From Solirubrobacter soli DSM 22325 (GTDB taxonomy: Bacteria; Actinomycetota; Thermoleophilia; Solirubrobacterales; Solirubrobacteraceae): a stretch of DNA of 64,000 bases. Below, piece after piece: positions 39,922 to 48,010 of this stretch; the first letter of the stretch is position 1, and each line of letters opens with the position of its first letter. The stretch is from contig NZ_AUIK01000008.1 in NCBI RefSeq assembly GCF_000423665.1, positions 372,001 to 436,000 on the forward strand, in the 5' to 3' direction. The notes under the pieces are model-generated. The model was not told the DNA's origin and did not search any database. It saw only the letters and a list, made by a program, of their open reading frames with translations. The position numbers and the translations under genes were made by a program.

Positions 39922-40907
39922 ATGGAGTGGGCTCGAGGGCGTTTGGCGGCGGACGGTGTCTCGCAGCGCGAGATCGCTGCGCGGTTGGGGATCAATCGGC
40001 GCACGGTCAGACGGTTGGTCGAGGCGGATGAGCCGCCGCGGTATTCACGCTCGAGCGCGGGGTCGATCATCGACGCCTTCGATCCGGTGATCCGGCGACT
40101 GCTTGGGGAGTGGCCGGAGATCAAGGCGCCGCGGCTGACCGAGATCTTGCGCGTGGACTACGGCTATGTGGGCGGAGTCGATCTGGTTCGCAAGCGACTG
40201 GCCGCGTTGCGGCCGCGGCCGGGTGAGCGGCCGGCGCAGAAGACCGGTTACCGGCCGGGGCAGGTGTTGCAGGTCGATTGGGCTGAGATGCCGACTCGGC
40301 CGCGGATCGCGGGCCGCGAGCGGCGCGTCTACGCGTTGATCTGCACGCTGCCGTTCTCAGGCGCGTCGACGGCGCACTTCAGCTCCGACATGACCATCGA
40401 GTCCTTCCTGGAAGGTGATGTCCGCGCGTTCGCGTGGCTGGGCGGCGTCCCCGCGAATGCGTCTACGACAACCTGCGCTCAGCGGTCGCGCGCCGCGAGC
40501 GCGAGCAGGTCACGTGGAACGCCCGGTTCGTTCAGCTGCGCGGGCGCTACGCCTTCCACGCCACCGCCTGCACGCCCGCCACGCCGCGCGAGAAAGGCGC
40601 CGTTGAAGGCGCGGTCCGCCATCACGAGACCGTGTTCTGGCCGGCGCGCCGCTTAGCCTCGTTAGGGGAGCTCGACCACGTCTACGCCGACTGGCGCGAC
40701 CGCATCGCCTTGCCGCGCCGGCACGCGACCGGGCACTACGTCGTCGCTGAACGGCTCGCGGACGAACGAGAGCAACTCAGGGCTCTACCGCCGGTCGCGT
40801 TCGACGCCGCCGGGCGCAGGACGTCGGGGGTCCCGTTGGACGCTTATCTCAAGCACGCTGGCAGCTTCTACCGCGCCCCGGGGGCGAAATCCTCGGCGAC
40901 GCCATAG
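39922..40907 (+). pseudogene. istA transposase, frameshifted and 3'-truncated
   Basis: The N-terminal helix-turn-helix (SQREIAARLGINRRTVRRLV) and the first catalytic Asp (LQVDWAEMP) are in one frame. Near 40445 a single-base change moves the frame, and the second Asp (CVYDNLRSAV) and the Glu (EKGAVEGAV) lie in the other frame. The 3' end runs into istB sequence without the normal C-terminus. Two disabling lesions make it non-functional. Confidence 0.85.
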
Positions 40908-41029
40908 TCGCCGCCGCGCTCATCGACCGGCTCATCCACCACGCCCACATGATCACGCTCAAGGGCAAGAGCTACCGGCTCCGAGAACGCGGCACCGGCC
41001 CCGAACCCCGCCCCCGACCCGCTCGCTGA
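40883..41029 (+). pseudogene. istB helper ATPase, C-terminal remnant
   Basis: A frame of 48 codons reading GEILGDAIVAAALIDRL, then HHAHMITLKGKSYRLRERG and a TGA stop. This is the normal end of IstB. The Walker A/B body is missing, so a deletion has joined the middle of istA to the end of istB. Confidence 0.8.
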
Positions 41030-41287
41030 ACACGCACCACGCTTCCTCAGCCTCGCCAGCCCTCCCAGGTGGAGCACTTTCAGATCCTGAAACTGGCGCA
41101 CTTTTCGCCTCCTGTTGACAGCACGGCTCCGGCGCCCGCCGGCGCGGACCCGGTGACGGACGGCGACAGGGCGTCACGCCCGACCGAAGGCACGCCCCAG
41201 TCTCCCGCCGCCCGCCGCGGTGGTCAAGGTCACAAGCAGCGCTCGTCGACGGCGGCGGACGCGGGACTCGTGCTCATTTGCGGGAGT

Positions 41288-41305
41288 CGTCCCGTTTGGA
41301 TGATG
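41288..41305. promoter_or_regulatory. LAL-type operator, site A (DUF2252-SulP unit)
   Basis: CGTCCCGTTTGGATGATG, a variant of the CATCC...GATG dyad. Its centre is 102 bp before the DUF2252 start, so a start of transcription about 41338 would leave a 61-nt leader with a strong RBS. Confidence 0.5.
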
Positions 41306-41398
41306 TGCGCGCGCCGACGGCATGTTGGAGTCGCGAGCGTCGTCTCCGGCGCCGCGCCAAGGCTGCCCGGCGACCAGAAGCCACGGAGGAGGAATCCG

Positions 41399-42871
41399 AT
41401 GAGCACCGCCACCGCCAGCCAGAATGGACCCGCGAGCGATGTCACCGAGGTGGGACGAGGCCGCGCACAGGCCGGGCGCGTGGAGCACTTCACGCGGGCG
41501 GAGCGAGCGGCACGGGGCAAGGCGGCGCGCGTCGAGGTGCCGCGCTCGTCGCACGCCGGCTGGGAGCCCGCGCCGGGCCGGCGAGATCCGGTCGACGTGC
41601 TCGAGGAGCAGGCGCAGACGCGCGTCCCGGAGCTGGTTCCGATCCGCTACGGGCGGATGCTCGTGTCGCCGTTCACGTTCTACCGCGGCGGCGCGGCGCT
41701 GATGGCGGCCGATCTCGCGGCCTCGCCGCGGACCGGGCTGCAGGTGCAGCTCTGCGGCGACGCGCACCTGTCGAACTTCGGCGCGTTCGCGGCTCCCGAC
41801 CGGCGACTGGTGTTCGGCGTCAATGACTTCGACGAGTCGCTGCCCGGACCGTTTGAGTGGGATGTCAAGCGTCTCGCGGCGAGCTTCGCGGTCGCCGGCC
41901 GCGATCGCGGATTCGACGCCAAACAGCGCGGCGCGGTCAATCTCGCGGTCGGGCGGTCGTATCGCGAGGCGATCCGCGACTTCGCCCGGATGCGGGCACT
42001 CGATCTCTGGTACGCCCGCCTCGACGTCGACGACGCGGCCAAGGAGTGGGTCGCGCGCGCGACCGCCAAGCAGCGCAAGCGCCTGGACCGAAACCTCGCC
42101 AAGGCACGCACGAAGGACAGCATGCGAGCGTTCGACCGGCTGACCCGGCTGGTCGACGGCGAACCGCGGATCGTCAGCGATCCGCCGCTGATCGTCCCGA
42201 TCGAGGAACTTGTCTCCGCTGACGCCAGCGTCCGGCTCGAGGACGAGCTGCGGAGGCTGATCCGTTCGTACCGCCGCACGCTGACGGGCGATCGCCGCCA
42301 CCTGCTCGAGCGCTTCCGCTACGTGCACGCGGCACGCAAGGTGGTCGGTGTCGGCAGCGTCGGCACGCGCGCCTGGATCGTGCTGCTGCTCGGCAACGAC
42401 GACGCCGACCCGCTGTTCCTGCAGATCAAAGAGGCCCAGCGCTCGGTGCTCGAGCCCCACCTCGGCAAGAGCGCGTTCACCAACCACGGACAACGGGTCG
42501 TCGAGGGCCAGCGGCTGATGCAGGCCGCCAGCGACATCATGCTCGGCTGGCTGCGCACCCCCGGCATCGACGGCGTCCAGCGCGACTTCTACATCCGCCA
42601 GCTGTGGGACGGCAAGGGCTCCGCGATCGTCGAGGCGATGGAGCCGGACGCGCTGGCCACGTACGCCAACATCTGTGGCTGGACGCTCGCACGCGCGCAC
42701 GCCCGCTCCGGCGACTCCGCCGCGATCGCCAGCTACCTCGGCTCCAGCGACAGCTTCGACCGCGCGATGGCGTCGTTCGCCGAGACCTACGCCGACCAGA
42801 ACGACGCCGACTACGCCGCGCTCCGGCGGGCGGCCGACACCGGCAGGATCGCCGTCGAGACCGGCCTGTAG
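41399..42871 (+). CDS. DUF2252 family protein
   Basis: A 490-residue soluble protein. ATG 41399 is preceded by GGAGGAGG at 7 bp, clearly the start, although the frame is open upstream. The family hallmarks are LQVQLCGDAHLSNFGAFA-like (here LCGDAHLSNFG, about residues 117-127), VFGVNDFDESLPGPFEWDVKRLAAS (marked by VFGVNDFDE and WDVKRLA) and LQIKEAQRSVLEPH. DUF2252 folds resemble a kinase-like domain, but no reaction is established. It lies in the island, with an LAL-type site upstream, and is followed 56 bp later by a SulP gene on the same strand. Confidence 0.9.
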   Translation: MSTATASQNGPASDVTEVGRGRAQAGRVEHFTRAERAARGKAARVEVPRSSHAGWEPAPGRRDPVDVLEEQAQTRVPELVPIRYGRMLVSPFTFYRGGAALMAADLAASPRTGLQVQLCGDAHLSNFGAFAAPDRRLVFGVNDFDESLPGPFEWDVKRLAASFAVAGRDRGFDAKQRGAVNLAVGRSYREAIRDFARMRALDLWYARLDVDDAAKEWVARATAKQRKRLDRNLAKARTKDSMRAFDRLTRLVDGEPRIVSDPPLIVPIEELVSADASVRLEDELRRLIRSYRRTLTGDRRHLLERFRYVHAARKVVGVGSVGTRAWIVLLLGNDDADPLFLQIKEAQRSVLEPHLGKSAFTNHGQRVVEGQRLMQAASDIMLGWLRTPGIDGVQRDFYIRQLWDGKGSAIVEAMEPDALATYANICGWTLARAHARSGDSAAIASYLGSSDSFDRAMASFAETYADQNDADYAALRRAADTGRIAVETGL

Positions 42872-42927
42872 GGGCGGATGGCGGCCTTGATCGTGCGGCT
42901 GCGCAAGATCCGCGGGGGGATCCGGCC

Positions 42928-44637
42928 GTGATCCCGTCGTGGCTTCGTCGCTACGACCGCGGATGGTTGCCCGCCGACACGATGGCCGGGCTGACGATCT
43001 GGGCGCTGATGGTGCCGCAGGCGATGGCCTACGCCGGGATCGCGGGGGTTCCGGTTCAGAACGGTCTGTATGTCATGCCGCTCGCGGTCGTCGGCTACGC
43101 GTTGTTCGGCAGTTCGCGCCACCTTTTCGTGGGCCCCAGCGCGACGGTGGCGACGCTGTCCGCCTCCTCCGTGGCCGTCGTCGCCACGGCGAGCACGGGG
43201 TCGGGCGAGTACGTCGCCCTGACGTGCGTGCTGACGCTGATGGTGGGCGTGATCTACGTCGCGGGCGGCCTCGCCCGGATGGGCTTCGTCGCGCGCTTCT
43301 TCGCGCGGCCGGTGCTGGAGGGCTTCATCGTCGGCCTCGGTCTCTACATCGCGATCGGCCAGGTACCGAAGGTGGTGGGAATCGAGAAGCCGTCGGGCGA
43401 CACGCTCTCCGTGCTCACGAACACGATCGCCGACTTCGCGAGCTGGGATTGGACCACGGTCGCCGTCGGGCTCGCAGGACTGGTCGCGCTGTTCGCGCTC
43501 GCACGCTTCGTGCCGAAGCTCCCCGGTGTGATCGTCGTGGTCGTGCTTGCGATCGTCGCGGTCAAGGCGCTCGACCTGGAGGACCACGGAGTGGCGATCG
43601 TCGGCGAGGTACCGACCGGCTTTCATTTCGTCGCGCTCTCGAGCGTCTCGGCGGACGACCTGGTGGGACTGCTTCCCGGCGCCCTCGCGATCGTGATCGT
43701 CGGACTCGCTCAGTCGCTCGCGATCGCCAAGAGCTATGCCGCCAAGTACCACTACGCCGTCGACGCGAACCGCGAGATGCTCGGTTACGGCGCCGCGAAC
43801 ATCGGCGCCGGCGCGCTGCAGGGGTACACCGTCACCGGCGGGCTCTCGCCATCGGCGACCGCCGAGCGCGTCGGTGCGAAGTCCCCGGTCGCCTTCCTCG
43901 TGACCGCGCTGATGGCGCTCCTGACGATCCTGTTCTTCGCCGGGCTGTTCGCCGACCTGCCAGAGGCGATCCTCGGCGCGATCGTGATCTGGGCGGTGTC
44001 GGGGATGATCGACCCGGGCCGGGTCACGCAGTATTGGCGGGCGCAGTCACTCGAGTTCTGGGCCGCGCTCGGCGCCCTGCTCGGCGTGATCCTGATCAAC
44101 ATCCTCCCGGGCGTCGCGATCGGCGTCGCCCTCAGCTTCATCCTGCTGGTCCACACGATCGACCATCCGCACATCGCCTCGCTCGGGCGCAGCAGCGACG
44201 GTTCGCGCTTCAGTGACCTCGAGGACGACCCGGAGGCGACGCCGATTCCCGGCGTGCTGATCCATCGCTTCGAGGCGGAGCTGATCTTCGCCAATGCCGA
44301 CATCTTCCAGGACGACGTGCTCGCCCGAGCTCGCGCGGCCGACCCGCCGCTCCACACGGTCATCCTCGACTTCGAGGCGGTCAGCCAAGTGGACGTGACG
44401 GGCGCGCAGATACTCCGGTCGGCGCACGACACCCTCGACACGCTCGGCATCCGGCTGATCGTCGCCCGGGCGAAGAGCACGGTGCGCGACGCGCTGCGTC
44501 GCAACGGGATCGTCGACGTCCTCGGCGAAGACAACCTCGCGTCGAACATCGACCGCGCCCTCGATGCCATCCAGGCCGGCACCACATCCGACGGTTCATC
44601 CCGAATGGGGGATGCGCACGATCCGGCCGCCTGTTGA
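42928..44637 (+). CDS. SulP-family anion transporter with STAS domain, island copy
   Basis: A probable sulfate or bicarbonate importer of 569 residues. GTG 42928 is chosen because it is preceded by GGGGGGA and matches the start of the paralogue at 57563. The SulP signature is WALMVPQAMAYAGIAGVPVQNGLY (marked by WALMVPQAMAYA), and about 12 helices follow. A C-terminal STAS domain (about residues 440-555) has VILDFEAVSQVDVTGAQ. The protein is nearly 90 percent identical to the second SulP at 57563 by eye over the N-terminal half. It is probably co-transcribed with DUF2252. Confidence 0.93.
   Translation: MIPSWLRRYDRGWLPADTMAGLTIWALMVPQAMAYAGIAGVPVQNGLYVMPLAVVGYALFGSSRHLFVGPSATVATLSASSVAVVATASTGSGEYVALTCVLTLMVGVIYVAGGLARMGFVARFFARPVLEGFIVGLGLYIAIGQVPKVVGIEKPSGDTLSVLTNTIADFASWDWTTVAVGLAGLVALFALARFVPKLPGVIVVVVLAIVAVKALDLEDHGVAIVGEVPTGFHFVALSSVSADDLVGLLPGALAIVIVGLAQSLAIAKSYAAKYHYAVDANREMLGYGAANIGAGALQGYTVTGGLSPSATAERVGAKSPVAFLVTALMALLTILFFAGLFADLPEAILGAIVIWAVSGMIDPGRVTQYWRAQSLEFWAALGALLGVILINILPGVAIGVALSFILLVHTIDHPHIASLGRSSDGSRFSDLEDDPEATPIPGVLIHRFEAELIFANADIFQDDVLARARAADPPLHTVILDFEAVSQVDVTGAQILRSAHDTLDTLGIRLIVARAKSTVRDALRRNGIVDVLGEDNLASNIDRALDAIQAGTTSDGSSRMGDAHDPAAC
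44597..44614. promoter_or_regulatory. LAL-type operator, site B
   Basis: CATCCCGAATGGGGGATG lies in the last codons of the SulP gene. Its centre is 41.5 bp before the ATG at 44647, the spacing expected for an activator bound next to RNA polymerase at a leaderless promoter. Confidence 0.6.
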
Positions 44638-44646
44638 AGTCAGGTC

Positions 44647-45141
44647 ATGAGCACGGCTGATCGTCCGCTCGTGAGGCTGGCAAGCTCGCCCGTTCGGAGC
44701 GTGTTGGCCGGGGCCGCCGGGACCGCCACGATGACACTGGCGTACGCAGCGGAGCGCCGACTGCGCCGCGGCGCGAAAGGCCCGCTCGACTATGACGACT
44801 CGCTCGTGCCCGGGCAGATCGTGGCCCCCGTCATGCATCTGCCACATGTGACGGCCCGAGAGGACCGTGACCTCGGTCTGCTCCTGCGCTGGAGCTACGG
44901 CTCGGGGTTCGGCCTGTGGCACGGCGCTCTGCGTCGGATGGTTCCTGAGCCGTGGGCCAGCGTCGGCTTCGGCGCCACGCTCATGACCGCGACGCTGACG
45001 CTGTTCCCGATGCTCGGTCGCACCCCGCCCCCATGGCGATGGCCGCTCGACGTGATGGCCACCAGTCTCGGCACGCACGTCGCCTACGTCTCCGCGGCCG
45101 CCGCGGTGGACGACGGACTTCGCCGGCTCGCAAACCGGTGA
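44647..45141 (+). CDS. Small membrane protein of unknown function
   Basis: A 164-residue protein with possible helices at about 17-34 (VRSVLAGAAGTATMTLAYA), around 107-122 (WASVGFGATLMTATLTLF) and 137-152. A conserved-looking middle segment is YDDSLVPGQIVAPVMHLPHV. The family is not recognised; it resembles other small four-helix actinobacterial proteins of unknown role. It has no RBS and its ATG falls 41.5 bp from an LAL-type site, hinting at a leaderless transcript. The S53 protease gene begins 2 bp after its stop. Confidence 0.65.
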   Translation: MSTADRPLVRLASSPVRSVLAGAAGTATMTLAYAAERRLRRGAKGPLDYDDSLVPGQIVAPVMHLPHVTAREDRDLGLLLRWSYGSGFGLWHGALRRMVPEPWASVGFGATLMTATLTLFPMLGRTPPPWRWPLDVMATSLGTHVAYVSAAAAVDDGLRRLANR

Positions 45142-45143
45142 CC

Positions 45144-46946
45144 ATGCGCACGCGTACCTGGACAGCCGCCGGAACGACGCTCGCCGTGCTCGCCGGCGCG
45201 CCGGCGGCGCTCGCGTCCTCGGTCGACTACGGCAACATCTCGCACAAGGGCTACACGACCGTGGCCGCGGCGTCCACGAGCCTCGAACTGCCGCTGCAGA
45301 TCGGCTTCATTGCGAACCAGTCGGGGCTGCAGAGCGCCGTCAAGTCGGCGAGCAACCCGTCGTCGTCGTCGTATGGCAAGTACCCGTCGCTCTCGACCGT
45401 GCAGAGCAAGTACGGCGCGTCGTCGTCCAAGCGCAACGGGGTCGTGAACGCGTTCAAGTCCAACGGGATCACGGCGACGGTCGACGTGACGCACCTGCGC
45501 GCGAGCGCGACGGTCAGCGTCGGCAAGGCCCAGAAGATGTTCGGGACCAAGTGGAAGGTCTACAAGACCGGCTCCGGCGCGAAGGTGGCGCTGCCCGTGG
45601 ACACCCCGACGCTGCCTTCGGGAATCAAGGGCAACGTCGACACGGTCGCCGGGATGCGCGTGCAGCTCAGCTCGGGCAGCAGCAGGTCCTCCGCCGCCCG
45701 GGCCGCCGTGGTGGCTGACGGCGGGACCCCGACGCGCACCGGGACGCCGGCGTTCGGATGCGTGCCGTCGATGTTCCCGTCCGCGCTCGGATCGACGGCC
45801 GGGCTGTACCCGAACCAGATACTGACGGCCTACGGCATCGCCCCGCTGCAGGCTGCCGGCCTGAAGGGCCAGGGCACCCGGGTGGCGATCCTCGGCGAGG
45901 CGCCCACGCCGGCCGCCGACGTGAACACGTTCCGCTCCTGCTTCGGCGCCGACGGGACGGCGCTGAAGATCCACAACGCGAGCAGCATCAAGCCGATCCT
46001 GGAAAGCTCACTCGATGCGATGACCGTCGCGATGGTGGCGCCGGGGCTGTCGCGCTTTGACCTGTGGGTGCACCCGATCAACACGATCGACGACTTCCTG
46101 GTTCTCCTGGCCCAGCCGCTGCAGGCGACGACCAACGGCACGCCGCTACCCGACGTCATCTCGGTCTCCTACGGCGAGTGCGAATCGATCGTGCAGCCGT
46201 CTACCGCATCGCGGACGCTGGTCGAGCGCCAGCTCACCGCCACCGCCGCGCTCGGCATCACGACCGTCGTCGCCGCCGGCGACAGCGGCTCGTCCGCCTG
46301 CGCCCGCGGGGTGCCGACTGACCAGCTCACCTCGTCCGACAAGCAGCCGCAGGTCGACTGGCCGGCGTCGTCGCCCTGGGTGCTGGCGGTGGGCGGTACG
46401 AGCCTGACGCTCAACGCGGACAACACGATCGCCTCCTCCGGCGCGTGGAATGACACCGCGTACCCGTCGCCGTTCCACGCGACGGCCGGTGGCGGCGGGG
46501 GCTCGAGCGCGTTCGAATCTCGCCCCTGGTGGCAGCCCGCCCAGTCGTTCGCCACCTCGGGCAAGCGCATGGTGCCCGACATCGCCGCGTTCGCCGACGA
46601 GAGCCCCGGCTATCCGATCGTCTGCTCGAGCGGCGTGCAGGGCTGCAAGGGATCGGGCCAGAGCATCGCCTTCGTGGGCGGCACGAGCGCCGCAGCGCCG
46701 CTCGTGGCCGGGATGATCGCGCTCTGGAACCAGCAGGCGCACAACCAAGGCCTGCCGCGACCCGGGTTCATCGCGCCGCTGCTCACCACGCTCGCGCAGC
46801 ACAGCCCGCAGACGTTCACCGACATCACACAGGGCACCAACGAGCTCTTCGGCGGCTCATGCTGCCCCACCAGGACCGGCTACGACCTGGCCACCGGCTG
46901 GGGCTCACCGGCCGCCGACGCGATCGCGTCGTCGCTCGGCCGCTGA
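45144..46946 (+). CDS. Secreted S53-family serine-carboxyl peptidase (sedolisin-like)
   Basis: An acid-active exported protease of 600 residues. It has a signal peptide (about 1-25), then a pro-domain (about 26-200) with the SSSYGKYPS landmark typical of pro-kumamolisin. In the mature domain the catalytic Glu287 and Asp291 lie in ESSLDAMTVA, the oxyanion Asp in AAGDSGSSAC, and the Ser in GGTSAAAPLVAGM. The C-terminal calcium site is FTDITQGTNE and GYDLATGWGSP. All catalytic residues are present. It follows the small membrane protein by 2 bp and is the last intact gene of the island. Confidence 0.93.
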   Translation: MRTRTWTAAGTTLAVLAGAPAALASSVDYGNISHKGYTTVAAASTSLELPLQIGFIANQSGLQSAVKSASNPSSSSYGKYPSLSTVQSKYGASSSKRNGVVNAFKSNGITATVDVTHLRASATVSVGKAQKMFGTKWKVYKTGSGAKVALPVDTPTLPSGIKGNVDTVAGMRVQLSSGSSRSSAARAAVVADGGTPTRTGTPAFGCVPSMFPSALGSTAGLYPNQILTAYGIAPLQAAGLKGQGTRVAILGEAPTPAADVNTFRSCFGADGTALKIHNASSIKPILESSLDAMTVAMVAPGLSRFDLWVHPINTIDDFLVLLAQPLQATTNGTPLPDVISVSYGECESIVQPSTASRTLVERQLTATAALGITTVVAAGDSGSSACARGVPTDQLTSSDKQPQVDWPASSPWVLAVGGTSLTLNADNTIASSGAWNDTAYPSPFHATAGGGGGSSAFESRPWWQPAQSFATSGKRMVPDIAAFADESPGYPIVCSSGVQGCKGSGQSIAFVGGTSAAAPLVAGMIALWNQQAHNQGLPRPGFIAPLLTTLAQHSPQTFTDITQGTNELFGGSCCPTRTGYDLATGWGSPAADAIASSLGR

Positions 46947-46967
46947 GGGAACGGCCCGCGGATCTGC

Positions 46968-46985
46968 GATCACGCCGATGGGATG
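46968..46985. promoter_or_regulatory. LAL-type operator, site C (orphan)
   Basis: GATCACGCCGATGGGATG matches the reverse complement of the regulator-proximal site (54725-54742) at 15 of 18 positions. No intact gene follows before the end of the element. The only ORF placed like a target is a 21-codon remnant at 47010. Confidence 0.5.
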
Positions 46986-47009
46986 AGATCGGTGCGCTCC
47001 CGGTCGGTC

Positions 47010-47075
47010 ATGCTCGTCCGATGGACCCACGACCGCTCCCATGGAGCGGCGGGGACGCTCAACGACATCGTTTAG
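47010..47075 (+). pseudogene. 21-codon ORF at the island's right end, probably a gene stump
   Basis: ATG CTC GTC CGA starts a frame (MLVRWTHDRSHGAAGTLNDI) that ends at TAG inside the first right-hand arm-type repeat (47069-47082). Its ATG is 33.5 bp from the centre of LAL-type site C. It may be the 5' stump of a lost regulon gene. It could be a chance frame. The rest of 46947-47211 contains only the operator and arm repeats. Confidence 0.2.
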
Positions 47076-47104
47076 GCAGCGAACTCGACGCCGCTGCCCA
47101 AATC
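47069..47104. repeat. Right cluster of arm-type repeats
   Basis: CGTTTAGGCAGCGA (47069-47082) and, inverted, CCGCTGCCCAAATC (47091-47104). They share the TTTRGGCAGYG core with the left cluster at 39643-39688 and lie about 110-140 bp inside the right attachment repeat. Confidence 0.5.
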
Positions 47105-47211
47105 GACGAGGAAACTCCGGTAGTTGCGGGATTTACTCGCTCAGTCGCCCGGCACACGATCAGGCTCATTAGCAGGGATTTTGTGCCTCGGCTTCGACGA
47201 CTCGGCCGTTC

Positions 47212-47256
47212 CTGAAAATCGTGGTGTCCCCGGTTCGAGTCCGGGTCTCGCCACTC
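47212..47256 (+). repeat. attR: second copy of tRNA-Phe 3' half (tRNA fragment)
   Basis: Exact 45-bp copy of 39542-39586. It starts in the anticodon loop and lacks the 5' half (acceptor 5' strand, D arm), so it is not a functional tRNA. It marks the right boundary of the integrated element and is presumably the original chromosomal 3' end displaced by insertion. Confidence 0.85.
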
Positions 47257-47257
47257 G

Positions 47258-47283
47258 GAAACCGCGCCAGGGCGCGGTTTTCT
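47258..47283. terminator. Terminator-like hairpin after attR
   Basis: AAACCGCGCC (47259-47268) pairs with GGCGCGGTTT (47271-47280), flanked by runs of A and T. It is a diverged copy of the tRNA terminator at 39588-39613. It may now end transcription of the minus-strand LuxR regulator gene that stops at 47300. Confidence 0.7.
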
Positions 47284-47299
47284 CGTTTCTGGAGCGGCC

Positions 47300-48010
47300 T
47301 CACGCGGGCGGTTCGAGGTGAGTGCCTCGGCTGGTGGAGTGTGATGTCAGGCCGGGGGTGATGAGCCCCCACTCGTAGGCCACGATGACCACCTCGATGC
47401 GGTTGCGTGCCCCGAGCTTGGTGAGGATCCGCTGGACGTGCGTCTTGACGGTCGTGCGCTCCAGGACCAGCGTCTCGGCGATCTCGGCGTTGGAGAGTCC
47501 TTGGGCGACGAGCTCGAGCACCTCCCGCTCGCGCGCGGTGAGGTCGTCGAGCCGCCGGTCGGCGTCGCGGCTGAGGATCGGGTGCGCCGCGACGCGCTCG
47601 ATCAGGCGCCGCGTCACCGAGGGCGAGAGGAGCGCGTCGCCGTCGGCGACGGTGTGGATGGCGGCGATCAGCTGCTCGGGCGAGCTGCGCTTGAGGAGGA
47701 ACCCGCTCGCGCCGGCACGCAGCGCGCCCAGGATGTACTCGTCGATCTCGAACGTGGTCAGGATGATCACCTTCGTCGCCGGTGCCGCGTTGAGCAGCTC
47801 GGCGGTCGCGGCGATGCCGTCGAGGTCGGGCATGCGGACGTCCATCAGTACGACGTCGGGGCGGTGGCGCCGCGCGCGCTGCACCGCGAGCCGGCCGTTC
47901 TCCGCTTCATCGACGACCTCTATCGAGTCATCGCTGGACAGGATCGCACGCAGTCCGCTGCGCAGGATCTGGTCATCGTCGACGAGTATCACCCGGACGC
48001 GCTCGGTCAT
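47300..48010 (-). CDS. NarL/LuxR-family response regulator
   Basis: A 236-residue regulator. The receiver has DDD near residues 11-13 and the phospho-Asp in VVLMDVRMPDLDG, with switch Thr in IILTTFE and Lys in FLLKRSS. The LuxR-type helix-turn-helix is at the end (LTAREREVLELVAQGLSNAEIAETL then VKTHVQRILTKLG). The C-terminal 20 residues beyond the HTH are extra. It overlaps the kinase gene upstream by 4 bp and is probably the effector for the MMPL exporter at 49328. Confidence 0.94.
   Translation of the reverse strand: MTERVRVILVDDDQILRSGLRAILSSDDSIEVVDEAENGRLAVQRARRHRPDVVLMDVRMPDLDGIAATAELLNAAPATKVIILTTFEIDEYILGALRAGASGFLLKRSSPEQLIAAIHTVADGDALLSPSVTRRLIERVAAHPILSRDADRRLDDLTAREREVLELVAQGLSNAEIAETLVLERTTVKTHVQRILTKLGARNRIEVVIVAYEWGLITPGLTSHSTSRGTHLEPPA

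Larger units (their letters stand above)
39801..41120 (+). mobile_element. Decayed IS21-family insertion sequence
   Basis: The left end carries AGTGCACCAC (39801-39810) and AAAAGTGCACCACC (39823-39836). The right end carries the inverted counterparts GGTGGAGCACTTTC (41068-41081) and GCGCACTTTTCG (41097-41108), ending TGTTGACA (41113-41120). Such paired GTGCACCA repeats are usual at IS21 ends. Inside are a frameshifted istA and the last 48 codons of istB joined by an internal deletion. The unit is about 1.3 kb against the usual 2.3-2.6 kb, so it is inactive. Confidence 0.75.
39542..47256. mobile_element. Integrative element in tRNA-Phe (integrase lost)
   Basis: The segment is bounded by a 45-bp direct repeat (39542-39586 and 47212-47256) that covers the tRNA-Phe 3' half from the anticodon loop onward. 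Similarity continues into the tRNA terminator on both sides. The unit is about 7.7 kb and holds a decayed IS21, DUF2252, SulP, a small membrane protein and an S53 protease. Arm-type repeats lie just inside both ends. No recombinase gene is left, so it is stuck unless helped in trans. Three LAL-type operators lie inside it. Confidence 0.8.

Noticed and set aside
47124..47321. 65-codon frame across the attR tRNA fragment
   Set aside because: Made of tRNA fragment and terminator sequence; no RBS or domain.
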